Shown here: positions 1-13,200 of the stretch, one piece after another
Layout of the letters: every line of letters begins with the position of its first letter
Numbering within the stretch: the stretch's first letter is position 1
DNA from: Quillaja saponaria
Taxonomy: Eukaryota > Streptophyta > Magnoliopsida > Fabales > Quillajaceae
Assembly: GCA_029379385.1 (NCBI GenBank)
Contig: CM055617.1
Location: forward strand, 5,022,001 to 5,086,000
Reading direction: 5' to 3'
DNA length: 64,000 nt
Translations under genes and position numbers: made by a program
The notes under the pieces: generated by a model
The model's database searches: none
Told to the model about the DNA's origin: nothing
The model's input: the letters and a program-made list of their open reading frames with translations, nothing else

Positions 1-498
1 GGCTTGATGCCTAGGGGAACGACTGCAAGAAAAATTTGATTGGAGATTTATGAAACTGCCAGTATTCCCAAAACTTGCAAGTATTTTGAAGTTTATAAGA
101 GATTTATTCTTTCAAGCTAATCTTTGAACAGTGATTTTTGGAATAATAACCCTGAGCTTCAATAAATTTAGACCTTCCAATTAAATTTGAATTATGAAAT
201 CAATAATTTTATGTGATAAAATAAGTTTTGTCATTATGCTTTTTACTTAGGGAAAAAAAAAATGATGGAGCTAGTTATTTCATTATTGAAACTGTGAGGA
301 GTATAAATAAATAAAAAATATATGAGAAGTATTTATAACTATTTGAATCGCTCTTGAAGAGAACTCATTGCACGCTATTTCTTCATGTTATGATATGTTT
401 GTAATAGTTATCAACAACCAGATGATTTTTTTGTTCTGTTTGGCAATAATGATAGGTGTTGCTGGCCGATGCTATGCTCATGTTGTTGTCTTTTTTAG

Positions 499-3400
499 GT
501 CCGGACTTACTCAGAATGGGTTATAGATGGAGAATATGATTGGCCCCCTAAATGCTGCCAGTGTCAAGCTGTACTAGATGAGCAAACTGGTCCTCAAACT
601 ATTCGACTGGGTTGCTTGCGTATGTGATTTTGCATTTTCAGTTCCTGACTCCTAACACAGTATCTTTCCGAAAAGCCTGTTGAACTTGTTACCTATATAT
701 AATATGAATTTGATTTTTCTATCTTAGATGTTATCCACACAAATTGTTTCGCTTCACATGTCAAGAGTTTTCCCCCACATACTGCCCCAGCAGGATATGT
801 GTGTCCAACATGTTCCACTTCGGTATGAACTACATTCAAATTTCTTTCTGTTTTTTTAGCAAGTTAAAAGTTATTTGCTAATTTTTTAGTGAAAGTTGGA
901 CACCATTGTGAAGTTATTGGCCTGGGTTGTATTAGTTTTGGTGTAAAACATTAAATTATGTACAAACAGTGAGAACCAAGAGTAGATTATATTCTTATCC
1001 TTTATGTTCTTTTACTTTGTGCATGAAGATATGGCCACCAAAGAGTGTTAAAGATTCTGGATCTCGTCTTCATTCAAAGTTGAAGGAATCTATCATGCAG
1101 GTGAGCACGTGCTTCTGGCAATTTTTATTATTTTAATTAATTTTTTTGTTCTGTTCTGTTGCAGACTTTACAAGTATGATCATTATCCAGTGAATATTAC
1201 CAACAGTTACCGTCTTTTCTTTTGCAATTTTAGTCCTTGTAGTTGTTCTTTTCTCTGAAAAAATTTGGCATGACTTCTGGTATGTTGGTTGTGTATTGTC
1301 AGTATATTTATAAATGGAATTTTATTTTTGTTTCTGTTTTCTTTCATCTTCATTTTTCTTATTCTTCTCTCTCCTGTAAGTGTAAAAACAAGGTGACAGC
1401 TATTATGTAATAATGGCCTCTAAGTTTGAGTGCCCAGAGCTTAAGTGAGATGAGATACTAGGGGTAGCCTTCTTCGAAGTAGTGATAATATGACAGCCAT
1501 TTGTGGTTTAAAATTGGTGGTAGGACCGTAGGAGCATTAGGTTTATGATTTCTGAGGCAGGACATAAGGGCTCCTGATCCAACATCATCATAATAGTTGC
1601 ATGTGGTATATTAATATTAAAAATTATATGGAATATGGATTGAAAGGCTGATTTTTGGTACATCTGGAAGCCACGGAGTAAACCTGTTAAACAGTTGAGA
1701 CTTGGCACTATGATCTGAACGGGCAAAGTTTTCGTCTTTATTCGTTTTCCATATAGAATCTTGTTACTGTTGCTAACATTAGCACTTTTACATGGTCTAC
1801 TTGTTATATCATATATGCTTTAACTTTAAGTCTGCTATGATGTCCTTACATGTGACCTAATTTTGTGAGGATTCTCCAGAGGACAACCAAGTGAACAATG
1901 TTGAGAGTTATTTTGGAATTGAAATGGTGGGAATAAAATGTTGTGAAGGCAATTAAGTATAGACTCGCATTTTGAGATTATAAGGGTAATTGTATTCCTT
2001 TTGGCATTCTATTTGAAAGCTGATATCTATTGCTTCTTTTAAACGAGTGTAGATCAGTAATTCGTGGTTACTGGTTTCATTGTGAATCTGTGATCTATAG
2101 ACAATCAAGTGAACTATCTGATGTTTTGACAGATATTTGGAAGACAAAGGGTGGGAATAAATAATGCGTAGGAAAATGAGTATAAACTCATGTTTCGAGA
2201 TTCTAATGGTAATCATATTTCGATTGGCATGCTATTTGAATGCTGATATCTGTTGCTTCTTTTAAACATGTAGATCAGTAATTGGTGGTTACTAATTTCA
2301 CTTTGATCAATGGTTGCTGTCCTAGTTTGTGTTATGGAATGGGTACATGTTGACAAGTACATGGTCAATACATTATGTAATGTTGTTGAATTCTTAAACA
2401 TATATTTGCATGTATGTATAATTCTTTGCAGTAATTTTTATTGCTAATAAATAAGAAAATCTTTTTCAATATGCTGGACTTGTTTCCTTGTGTATCCTTT
2501 TCATTGCTGTTCGCATTTTTAATATGTGTGCTTCCATGCAGACTGGTCTGGAAAAGAATTTGTTTGGAAATCATCCGGTTTCATTGCCTGGGACAGAATC
2601 CCGTAGTCCTCCTCCTGCATTTTCTTCAGATCCACTGATTTCCAGAGATAATAATGTAAGCTCATCCTCCTCTGTAGCAAACAATGAAACAAACATGCCA
2701 GAAGGCTACTCAGCTGCAACTGGAACAAGACCTTCAAAACTCTTAGTGACAGATATTGTGGAGATAGATAGTCCTAGTTCAGCACGAAATATCTTGAAAA
2801 ACTCAAGTCCTGCCGGTGTAAGATGACCTTACCTTCAGTAATCGCTCCTAAACGAGATGTTCAAGTGCAGTTATTGTTTGTTTGCATTATATTCAGCTTA
2901 ATGAGCATGTATGCATGTTGTGTGCCATAGTTTGAGTTGTATTTTCTTGTGTACTGAATATCAATATTTCTGTTGTAATTGTTGCAACCAATTCAGCCTG
3001 GTGCCACCACCAGAAAGAGTGGACTCAATGCTGACAGGCAAAACCCTGAAATTTCATATTATGCAGATGATGAAGACGGAAATCATAAAAAATATACTAG
3101 AAGAGGTGTGTATAATGTTGTCTGTAGAAGTTATTTTCGTTATATTAGATAATTCTGCATCTTACCTTGTAACTTCACTCCATTTTCTCTGCTTAATTAT
3201 CACTCTGCAAGAAAAAAGACAAGTACCCCCCCGCCCTACACTTACACAAAGAACAAGTTAGGGAAGAAAGTTGCTTCTTAATTACTTTTTGGTTCTGCAT
3301 AGGACCATCTCTGCTTTCTTGCTTGAGGGTTAGTTTGTTGGTTTGAGTTACATGGTCATGGCCTGTTTAATTTGTAGGTCCATTCCGCTACAAATTTCTT

Positions 3401-4249
3401 CGAGCATTGCTTCCTTTTTGGTCAAGTGCATTACCAACTCTACCAGTGACTGCACCCCCAAGGAAAGATTCATCAAATACAAATGAAGCCCCAGAAGGTC
3501 GTACACGGCATCAAAGGTCATCAAGGATGGACCCGAGAAAAATCCTTCTTGTGATTGCAATAATGTATGTGTCTTGCTTTATTGTTCTATGCAATCTATA
3601 TTATATTGGTTTTTCGTTGGAAGTACATTTCATTAGAAAACTGAAAGGACGAAAGAGGAAGGGGGGAGAATGAAGCCAAAGGTGAAAAATCAAGAATTGG
3701 AGTGTTCTGCAAAAATATTTAATGTGCAGTTATTACCAATTTGGAGTATTCGTAAGGATCAGTAGGAAGTTAGGGAAGAGTGTGCTGGCATACATCTGGT
3801 GTGCGTGCCCGTGTTTGAAAGTTAGAGTGGGCTAAAATAGCTTGCATGTTGAACTTGTAGTCCACCTGATCTTGCTGACACTTTTTTCTTCATCTCTTGA
3901 TCATATCTTCGCAGAATAATGAGATTGAATCCTACAAACATGGATATTGCATTATTTGCAATGGGCATCTTCAGTCTATGATTTAAACAAGCATGGTGGT
4001 TGATTAGCATAACCGTGTAATTAGGGACAAACACTGCTAATTGCCTTAACTCATAATCATAGATTTGAATCTAGGAAACAAGCTTGGATTTAATCTCAGT
4101 TATGAACTTTGATGCATGGTCACAAAACTACTACTCACGAAGTGCTTATAATCATATGCAGGGCATGCTTGGCAACTATGGGTATTTTGTACTACAGACT
4201 AGTGCAACGGGGTTTCGGTGAAGAGCTTCCTGATGACGAGCAGAGGTGA
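499..4249 (+). CDS. ZFPL1-like zinc-finger membrane protein, 3' part (5' end outside window)
   Basis: Plant homologue of zinc finger protein-like 1, a Golgi membrane protein with a B-box-like and a RING-like zinc finger. Visible exons: 499-619, 728-822, 1029-1100, 2542-2817, 2997-3105, 3378-3564 and 4162-4249; all join in phase. The first visible exon starts at VRTYSEWV, and the first 40-60 residues lie left of the window. The RING-like part (CCQC, RLGCLHVIHTNC, TAPAGYVCPTC) matches the family pattern of Cys/His ligands followed by TAPAGY and an IWPP block. A long Ser/Pro-rich linker follows. Near the C-terminus a hydrophobic stretch (ILLVIAIMACLATMGILYY) is a single membrane span, followed by a short acidic tail ending DDEQR. 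The Golgi location is known for animal ZFPL1 and is inferred here. The donor at 2818 (GTAAGA) was chosen because the alternative 4 bases upstream gives an early stop. Confidence 0.85.
1882..2315. repeat. Direct tandem duplication of about 218 bp inside a ZFPL1-like intron
   Basis: Two adjacent diverged units begin at about 1882 (GACAACCAAGTGAAC) and 2100 (GACAATCAAGTGAAC). They share several blocks in the same order, including GGTGGGAATAAA, GCTGATATCT, TTGCTTCTTTTAAAC and GTAGATCAGTAATT. The whole repeat lies in the long intron between the exons ending at 1100 and starting at 2542. No coding content was seen in it. Confidence 0.7.
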
Positions 4250-7200
4250 TATCATGCAGTGCTCTGATATTCAGATGCAAAGTTGCTCCTTTTTTTCAGT
4301 CTTGCTAGTTACTGGTGCATCTGCTGCCTCACTTATTTTGTTCAGGTCCTTTTTCAAGACCAGTTGCTGCTTTTTTGGTGAAACATGATAGCGGATGGTC
4401 AATTTGGCTCAGCTTTCTCTTATCTTTGCCCTCCTCTATTTTGTGTCTATTTCCTGTGAAATTGGAGAATCAGATTTAATGGATAACGTTTTGAAAATTG
4501 TTTTCCTTTGTAATTAGCCAGAGTTAATAAACTTGGTGATAAATTCGATTGATCAATTCAGATAAATTTAGGGTTAAATCTTAGATTGATTGATAAATTT
4601 AGGTAATGTTAGTAATAAAATTAGGTAAAATGACTCATAAATTCTCAATTTTATTAATTATTTGACAAAAGTTTATATCTATTTTTTTTTTTTGGTAAGA
4701 AGTTTATAATTCAATTTACGTGTGTGAGAAAGTAGTGTATATAGCATTACTCATTTTATAAATTACTTTCTTATTTTTCTATTTAATTGCAAGTTGGAGT
4801 TAAAAATTCTGTTTTCAAATGTCAAAAAATAAGGTATGGTGCTGGCAGAAGTGGGATTTAGTTTTCTTAATTAATATGATAAAAATTTATAATTTATATT
4901 AAAGTCCGTGTCTCTATTAATATTTAAAAAATAGCAGGCAATTAATTAAACCCTTAACAGAAAAATTATTTTTGAAACTTGCTGGTGGAAATATTCCGTG
5001 ACGCCATCTATGTGAAAGAATATTGTTTAATTGTACCACCAAAAAAAATAAAAATTCTTGTATAAATTAGGCAAGCTATTTTAATATGCTTTTCCTCTAT
5101 AGAAACCTATAGAAATCTAAACTTTTTTTTTTATTCGTGGAATTTGTGGCCGCCACGTGCAGGTCATTAAAAATGCAACCACCCTTTCTTACGAAATAAA
5201 TATATAAATAATTATATTTTTTTATATATATTAATGGAGGATAATTATACATTATTTTTCACAAAACAATGTACATAGAATATAAATATATAGTCGCATG
5301 CGAAGAACAAAAATAAGAATTTTTTTTTATACTATAATATATATAAATAAATAAAAGATCTTTTGCAAAATTCTTGAGATTTTGATTCCTTTCTGGGAAA
5401 CTTACTATTTATTCCCAAATTAAGGAGATCGTGCTTTCGCCATCAATTATTACAATTAATTCTAATTATGATATATAAAATTATAAATATGACCGTACAA
5501 AAATAAAATAAAAAATATATGTTCGAGTTTGTGTTTTAAGTGAAGTTTACTTTGTTTTTCTTTTTCTGTTAAGAAATCAAAGCACAATTATGAGTCTCAT
5601 GATTTAACCGCTCAAATTTTTGAGTTAAATAATATTATGATATAGTTATTGTAATTATAATATATTAAAATTCATTTGTGTCGAATAATCATTTGGAAGA
5701 ATATTAGAATTTTTTTTTATAAAAAAAAATGGGGATAAAAATGAACAAGAATAAACTATAGTCCTTAGGGGAATCACCACAACTACATGGTAAAAAATAA
5801 GTAATGGAGTCTCCTAAGAGACCAAGAAAGAATAAGTAATGGAGTCTCGTATGAGACTAAAAAATAATGAAAATTTTTACTTCATCAGAGATGCCATGTC
5901 AACAAGTCAATCTATCCCGGTTTTGCTCTCGATAAATATGTTGCACTCTAACTACTTAATTCCTCTGAAAAAATGAATTCTTTAAGAAAATCATGATTAC
6001 TATCTCGTTGCAAGTCTATTTGACCAAAAACATGTGTCATTGACGAATCCCTCATGAACGAGCACAGATACCTTGAATTTTAATTTTTATTGAACAACAA
6101 GTTCTTTCGTAAACGACTTAAATACGCGATGGGTATTATTAATGATAAAGTGGATTTGTTACCAAGATTTACTAAGATTATGTCTCCAATTTAACCCTCA
6201 GCTCCTCCACCATAAGAGAAGAATATAATGAAAATATTAACTTAAAAACACAAATAGTTAAAAATCTGAAAATTACCACCACCTATTTTTATAATTAGAA
6301 TAAAATTTTAACATAATGTACTTGAAAAATATTTATGCATTATTCACGCTGACAAATCAAATCAAATTTTAACCCTCATCTAAAATTAATAAACTAGGAA
6401 TACATATATATGAATCTGGCTTTATATATACATCCATCAACATTCCACATACTAGAATGAATACTTTGACAAATTTTGTGGAAACCATACCAAAAGAAAG
6501 AAATTATGAGTTGAAGGAAACAATTGGTAGGTTTTAAACAGCATTGGAGGGGACAAGGTTAAGTTAGCACACAATGTTGTCTGGTTACAAGTTTATGTTC
6601 TTAGGATGTCATCATTTGCAGATTCATCTCCACTCTCCACGACCTCTATCCCACCTGACCTTTAATTTTTTTGTCGACGTCCTTTTCTTTCTGTCTAACA
6701 AAAATTATTTATATTTATTATATTCAAGGAGACCTCCCACGTCTCATTGTTGCAAGGTGTCAATCTCTCATCTTCTCTCTAAAATCTAACCAGTTTTCTA
6801 CTAATTAATCCAAGTTAGTCTCTTATAGTCATTAGCAATGGATTGAAGTTGATGTGATTCGAAATACACAAAACTTGACCTAATTCGAAAATAATTTGAT
6901 ATGAAAATATATATAATTAGATACGAATCAACTTTATCAAAACTAGGTTAGCTTTACTTCTTTCTTAATATTTTACTTCTTTCATCATCGAGCTGATCGG
7001 ATATGTGTTTATTATTAGATAGAAATCATTTTGATACATAAAAAGTATAACTCATATTAATCATAATAATCATAGACTGTCAAATGCATTATCTTTGTGC
7101 CTCATAATGTTTTTAATGCAACATTAAAGAATTGCTTGAACTTTGTCCTACTCCTCTCTGTGTTGTACATTGCTATCAACGACTTGTGCAAGTTGGCACG

Positions 7201-7453
7201 GTGCATTGGAGACTTTTTCAGTTATTTACATACTAGTTCTATTGCAAGTAACAACTATGAACCATGAGATCTTATCAAACAGATGAAGTCAATCCCTTGG
7301 GACATTGTCTTTGTGTAGCTGTTGGGTTTAGGTATAAATAGACATCTGAATCTCATTTTCTGCTTACAGGAATTGATCAGTTAGTGATTGTCCTAAGCAT
7401 AATACTTGAAAAGTAGAATACCCTTTTCCCTAACAGGCTTCTAAAGGAATAAA
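4250..7453. other. AT-rich intergenic DNA
   Basis: The first 250 bases are probably the 3' UTR of the ZFPL1-like gene. The rest is very AT-rich, with poly-A/T runs and a short imperfect direct repeat around 5800-5865 (AAGTAATGGAGTCTC twice). A 71-codon ORF at 6574 has low-complexity composition and no recognisable family. No gene is supported here. Confidence 0.6.
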
Positions 7454-8889
7454 ATGGAGCCTGCTGAATGAATTTGTGAGGAAGAGTGGAGTTCTCTTAG
7501 TGGGTTTTTACACAGCTGAGGAAACTCCTTTTATGGCTCAATTGCTTGATAATTGTCCAGCTCCTAACCAGCTAAATGAGAGTGTGAATTTGGCAATTCC
7601 ATCTGCATTTTTCCCTGCAGGCCTCAATCCACAACAATGTAGGTTGAAGGCAACAATCATAGCACATATTGTTCTTCAAACATTGCTAATACTAATTTTT
7701 CCTGTTTCACAAGGGAGTAGTGCTTATAGTGGTGAAGGTGGCGGTTGTAATCGCTTTCACACTTCAAGCAATGCAAACTACTCCTCCAGTGAGTGTCAGC
7801 AAGTTTTGTTAACCAATAGTTTCCTCCATTTACATGGATTTTTGCATGGGGGATGCCATGATTGTTCCTTATATTAGTGAAGGGCATGACTGCTTAAACC
7901 AACAGATAAATGAACAAGGCAATGCTGAAGAGTCAGGTCTAGGCACAGAGGAAGCAGGGCTTATTGCTGATAAGATTATGCAGGACGAAAGGGAACGGGA
8001 GATGCTTGTTTCTAAATCAGCTGCAGAACTTATCGACAACAACTTGGAAACCTCTCCAAAGAGATCTGGAAGTTCAATCGAGGTAGAATAATACAAATCA
8101 ATATACTTTCGTGCCAATGTGTCATATTGCATCTTATTTCACAATTTGATTATGTAGGTTCCTGTAAAGAACAGAAGGAATGTAAAGGCAAAGAAAAATC
8201 CAAAGCTTGCTTCAACAAGCAAGAATGAAGATGATATTAATGGTCTTCACTGACAGATTTTGAGCAGCTGCAGTTCAGAAGATGACTCCAGTGCTTCTCA
8301 GGATCTCAAAGGAGGAAGTGCTTCTTCAAGCTTGGTGGCTAAAGAGTCTGCACCCCTCAACTTTGGAAAAACAGCAACTAGAGGTTCTGCCACTGATCCA
8401 CAGAGCCTCTATGCAAGGGTAAGTCCCCTGCAAATTAAAGGACATAAATTTCTGCATTAGATTCAATTAACTGATCTTATCTTTTGTATCCTGTAGAAAA
8501 GAAGAGAAAGAATAAATCAAAGGTTGAGAACCTTACAAAACCTTGTCCCTAGTGGAACAAAGGTATAATATTATCAAACTATTGATCACTTGTTTGTTAA
8601 GATGCTCAAGATTCTAAATATGCTTTTTTGACTAATTTCAGGTTGATATTAGCACCATGCTTGAGGAAGCTGTCCAGTATGTTAAGTTTTTACAGCTCCA
8701 AATTAAGGTAACAATATAAGAGAATCATTCCTACATAATTCATTTCAAATGGAACCATTATTGAGTTTTCTTTCTTTGATTTGGATACCACAGCTATTGA
8801 GTTCTGATGAGCTATGGATGTATGCTCCCATTGCTTATGGAATGGACATTGGACTAGACCTGAGGGTCGCACCACCAGAGCAACAGTAG
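7454..8889 (+). pseudogene. Decayed RSL-class (RHD6-like/bHLH84-85-like) bHLH transcription factor
   Basis: In intact relatives, RSL-class bHLH factors promote root-hair growth. The 3' half looks well kept: exon 8497-8562 (KRRERINQRLRTLQNL), exon 8642-8707 (VDISTMLEEAVQYVKFLQLQ) and exon 8794-8889 (LLSSDELWMYAPIAYGMDIG), with correct splice sites. The family's YNGMD motif has lost its Asn codon. The 5' half is broken. The ATG at 7454 is followed by TGA at 7469; EEEWSSLSG then needs a frame change near 7505 to reach FYTAEE and FMAQLLDN; a shift out of and back into frame lies within about 7642-7712; another shift near 7830 leads to MDFCMGD. Exon 8158-8418 has an in-frame TGA at 8251, where relatives read on into the Ser-rich SSCSSEDDS block. 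Introns are retained, so this is a decayed genomic copy, not a retrocopy. A truncated bHLH-only product cannot be excluded. Confidence 0.82.
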
Positions 8890-10287
8890 GAAGAGGATGC
8901 ACCATTGTTTATAAGAGTTAATAAATAACTTATAGTAGACACATCCATATATTTTTTTTTAGTTTTTATTTATTTATTTTTATTTTATTTTATGGGGTTG
9001 ATCTGTACAACTAAAAAATCATACTAAACTTTGGTAGCTGATAAATGAGGGACATGGATTTGTGGGAAGCCAGCAGCCTGCTGTCTTTCGTTTCTGTTAT
9101 CAAATTTGGGAGGATGGGGCGACATTGTTTTCTTCTGCTCTAAATTTGGATAGTTGGCTTCTACAAAGAACCAAAACATTGCCCTTGTGCAAATAAACTT
9201 GGTAAGGTAATGCAATACTATATATGACAAGAAATCATTGTTCAGATGGATACGGTTCATCAGTTGCAGAAATGCTAGTTGTTTGTTATGGTCAATCAAA
9301 AAAACAACATATAGAAAAAGAAGGAAATGGACAATAGCAGTCAAGTTAGAACCACATTAAGTTTTGTGTGCGCGCGCGCGTGTTTTCCTTTGATAGAGTA
9401 TAATAATAGATCCGAGATAAGCAAAACGAGGGCAATGAATAATGGATTATATGGCATACATTCAGAATCAAACTTAGTCCTCTAACTAAGAATTCATCTT
9501 ATGAAATTAACAAACAGATCTATTCAGTTTAAAGTAGGGTTAGCTCCAATAAGAGAGAATATGATGGAAAATTGCACTTGACTGAGATTCATGTTGTGGA
9601 AAAAAGACTAGAGGAAGATAAAAAAATATGAATAGAAATAGTGAAAAAATCAGAGTATAAAAAGTTTAGAATAAAACTCAACTATGAACGTGAATGAACA
9701 GATGAAAAGGAAGTTTTTTGAGGAACCATGTGGGCGACCTCAATCATTTGAGAACTAGACTTGTATGCATAAAAATGCTGTATCCTGTAAAATTTGTAAT
9801 TGCATGTGGCCTCCGGAATAAAGAAGCCCCTAACGGAGTTGAGACCACAACATAGAAAACGATGACGAGTCGGAGGAAAATGGGAAGAATCCTAGCAGAT
9901 ATAGAAGAGAAAGTTACAAAAAGTGGTTAATTTTCAGAAAAACCAATGACATAATTATGAAGTTCAGCCTGTCTTCAAATGCTTACTATTATACATTGAT
10001 ACTAATCTACGTACCATGATATCTTTTAAAGGAACATAAATCCTACAAGTTACAGTCAAACCCTTAATCTACTCTAAAATCCAATCCTTCAGGTATTCAG
10101 CATGTTACAGCCACAACAAAAACTGCATGACAACTTCTAATTACAATCTTTATGGCCATAATACAATGCATATAGAGTTCCAATGCTCAACACCCTTCAA
10201 TAGATAAATAAGCTCCGTGTGGAAAACTAAACACTCCTGCTGTGCTTCCATGCCTAGAAATCCCAAGAGACTACTGATTTGCCTTTT
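8890..10287. other. Intergenic region between bHLH pseudogene and VSR gene
   Basis: The right part, about 10,000-10,287, is likely the 3' UTR of the minus-strand VSR gene. A short GT/GC dinucleotide tract lies at about 9365-9381. A 106-codon minus-strand ORF at 9024-9344 has no recognisable family features and is probably chance. Nothing else was seen. Confidence 0.55.
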
Positions 10288-13200
10288 TCATGCTCGCTCC
10301 TCATTGGCGTGATTTGGAACTTCAGCTTGGCTGTCCAAAGGCATATACTGTGCCATGATAGCTCTGATTTCAGAATCCATGTACGACTGCAAGAGTAACA
10401 ATAAAATGCCGGTTAATAATAAGCCAAATAAATTTACAGAAAGTAGATAGTATCACAAAGAAATTGAAAAACGAACAGAAAAAAAAGAGATGACATTGCA
10501 GGAAAGTTTGAGGTTATAAATTCTGTTATCAATATATTTCTAACAAAACAGTTCAGGCATGCCACCAGCAATGAGTCTCAAGACCAACTAGTGATTTCAT
10601 GGTGTTGATTTGAAGCACAGCTTGTCCAATGCTATGTGATTTGCTAAAATAGTGTCCAATGGCAACATTAAAAGTTGATTTCTTAGTAAACAAGCAAATT
10701 AAAGTAATGCAACACCATTACCCTTAATCTGTATTTGTACAGGACATATGCCCCTCCAGCAGCCAAAGCTAAGCCAATCAAAATGACCCAAATAGCAGCC
10801 CAACTAGAAGATTTACCCTCACTGGCCGTTTTACCTGCAGATACCGACTTAATTATAAGCATCATAGCATGTACACTTTCAAATGTATGCACTCCAGACA
10901 GTGTTTGGTTTACTGGACTCACTTATGCAGGTATCATGGTCCCTCATATACAGAAGATCCCCAGTACAAGTGCAATCGTAGCTTCCCCAGGTATCCTTGC
11001 AGCTACACTCAGAGCATTGACAAGCCTTCTTCTCCTTGCATTCATCAATATCTATAACGGTGAACAAAATAGAAAAAAATAAGAGAAGTGAAATTTCTGA
11101 TTAAAAAGAAATATCTGAAACATAGCCTTGCTACAACAGAAATTTTCGACAGCGAACTTTCTAATTCACTTCAAGAAGAAGTTTGTTTTCTTCATCACAA
11201 ACGTCTTAAACAAACAAGAGCAGTTATACGATAACTTATCCAGATGGAACAAATTATGGGTGGATGCCATTAATTTCACAAATCAAGGATAATGGAAACA
11301 CAGAATTAATTATCACTGGCACTGCATAAAAAAATCTAAAAAAGTTCAAACTCTGAATTGAGAAAGAATCACACAAAAAGGTTCAAAAGCTAACAAGGAC
11401 CTGCACTTCAAATAAAATCTACAATCCAAAAATAAAAAAATAACTTATTATTTATGTGGAATTACCTAGTTTGATTTAAAATTGTGTACACAGAATTCAA
11501 CCAAACCAACATGGATTCAAATAAGCCAAGTAGTGGCAACAGATGAAACAGGAGAGGCAATCACCACAATAATGCAGTTAGAATGAGGATCAAGGATCAT
11601 ATCCGTCATTCACACTTCAATTTACTTATGTCTGTATTATATTCAATGGCAGATGAGGCCAAGCGTGATTCAGTTCACCAGTTCAAGTAATATTCCCAAA
11701 TTTTTTATACAAAAAAGGGACTGAGCTCCTATTTCTCCAAGAGAGTAGTAAAGAAAGATATGGGCATGATAGTTTTAATAGGGAGGGTAGTCAAGGACAG
11801 GATTGAATTGCAAAACACAATTCTTGAGGATGATAACAACTAATCCTTGTGAGGATTCACGAAGCTGAACCCAATTAACTGAGGTTGTATAACCAAACAT
11901 CTCGGTTCCTTCTGACTATGACTATTTCTTTTCTTTTCTTTTCCTTTTGTTTTTCTTTTTTCTGTCAATAGTGAGAAGGGGAAGGGGGGGAGAGAGCCTA
12001 AGGATAAAATAAAGGCACCCTTGCACACCTAAGTGAAGAAAAAAGAAAACAGTGAATGACTGATAAATAGACACACAACATAAAGATCTCTTAGTCTCTT
12101 ACCTACACAACTTTTGACACCATCACCTTTAAACCCAGGAGGACACTGGCATTTAACCTCTCCATTGTCCTGTACACAAGAATGGAAGTTTAATCACTAT
12201 ATGTGGGGTGTTGGGTGGAAGGGAATGTGTTGGTTGGAAGGTTGAGAAATCTCTAAAGTACTAACCGAACAAGCAGAAAATGCATGTCCATCCCGGGCTT
12301 CATGCCAACAACCTCCATTGTTTATCTTGCACCTACCAGGCCCACTTGCTGCAAAGTAAAAAGAAAGCACTTAGATGAGAGCAAACCATCTGTTTGAAAG
12401 AAAAGAAAGTGGTCTATATGTTACAAACAAGAAACACACAGAGAGAGAGGAGGAGGAGGAAGAATACTGACCATACAGGAAGAAAAATGCAATTCAAAAT
12501 TACCCCTAATTCTAACTAATATCACAAAAAAGCAAGTTAGCAGGAATATGGTCATCATAGGAAACTGACTTTATAATTATAAGCAAGTGGATAAGAAATG
12601 CAAACAAACTATTCTTTGTGTCTTGGACACTCAGCAAAAGAAATGGCAAATCATCCTCACAAGCAATTTTCAGAGTTTGAGTTCATCTTTTCTTTCTTTC
12701 ACATATGAAGAACCATGGACAGAATAGAAGACACCCTGTTACTTTGCAAATAATAATAAAAGTGCATTATTTTGACCTTGACAGGTGGTATAGCCATCTC
12801 CTTTGAACTGCACACCATCAATCAAGGGGCATTCACATACTCGTCCACGAAACGTATCCTGCAAGTAATACATTTGTAAATAAAATAGGAAAATAGAAAC
12901 TGAAAATTTATTAGGTCTTATTGGCCAGCAGTTTTGATTCACACCTTGCAGGCTGTGAGATTGGCTGCTTTATCCTGCCAACAACCACCATTGTTATCCA
13001 AGCATTCATTTGTCTCAACATCTGCCAAAAATCCCCATTCAGAAGAGTCAGGTTCAGAACTACGAAGTAATCTAAGACATTTACGTAGTTTTATTTCATA
13101 TCAAACCAAAAGTAAACTCTTACCAGTGCTCAAACAAACAGCTGGATCAGTAGTTTCTTCAAATCCAGAACAGATGGCCTTCAGAACAGCACCCTTCTCC

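Noticed and set aside
6574..6789. 71-codon plus-strand ORF in intergenic DNA
   Set aside because: No recognisable domain, no splice context and low-complexity His/Ser/Leu composition; expected by chance.
9024..9344. 106-codon minus-strand ORF downstream of the bHLH pseudogene
   Set aside because: Composition is typical of AT-rich non-coding DNA (Phe/Leu/Ile rich) and nothing resembles a known family.
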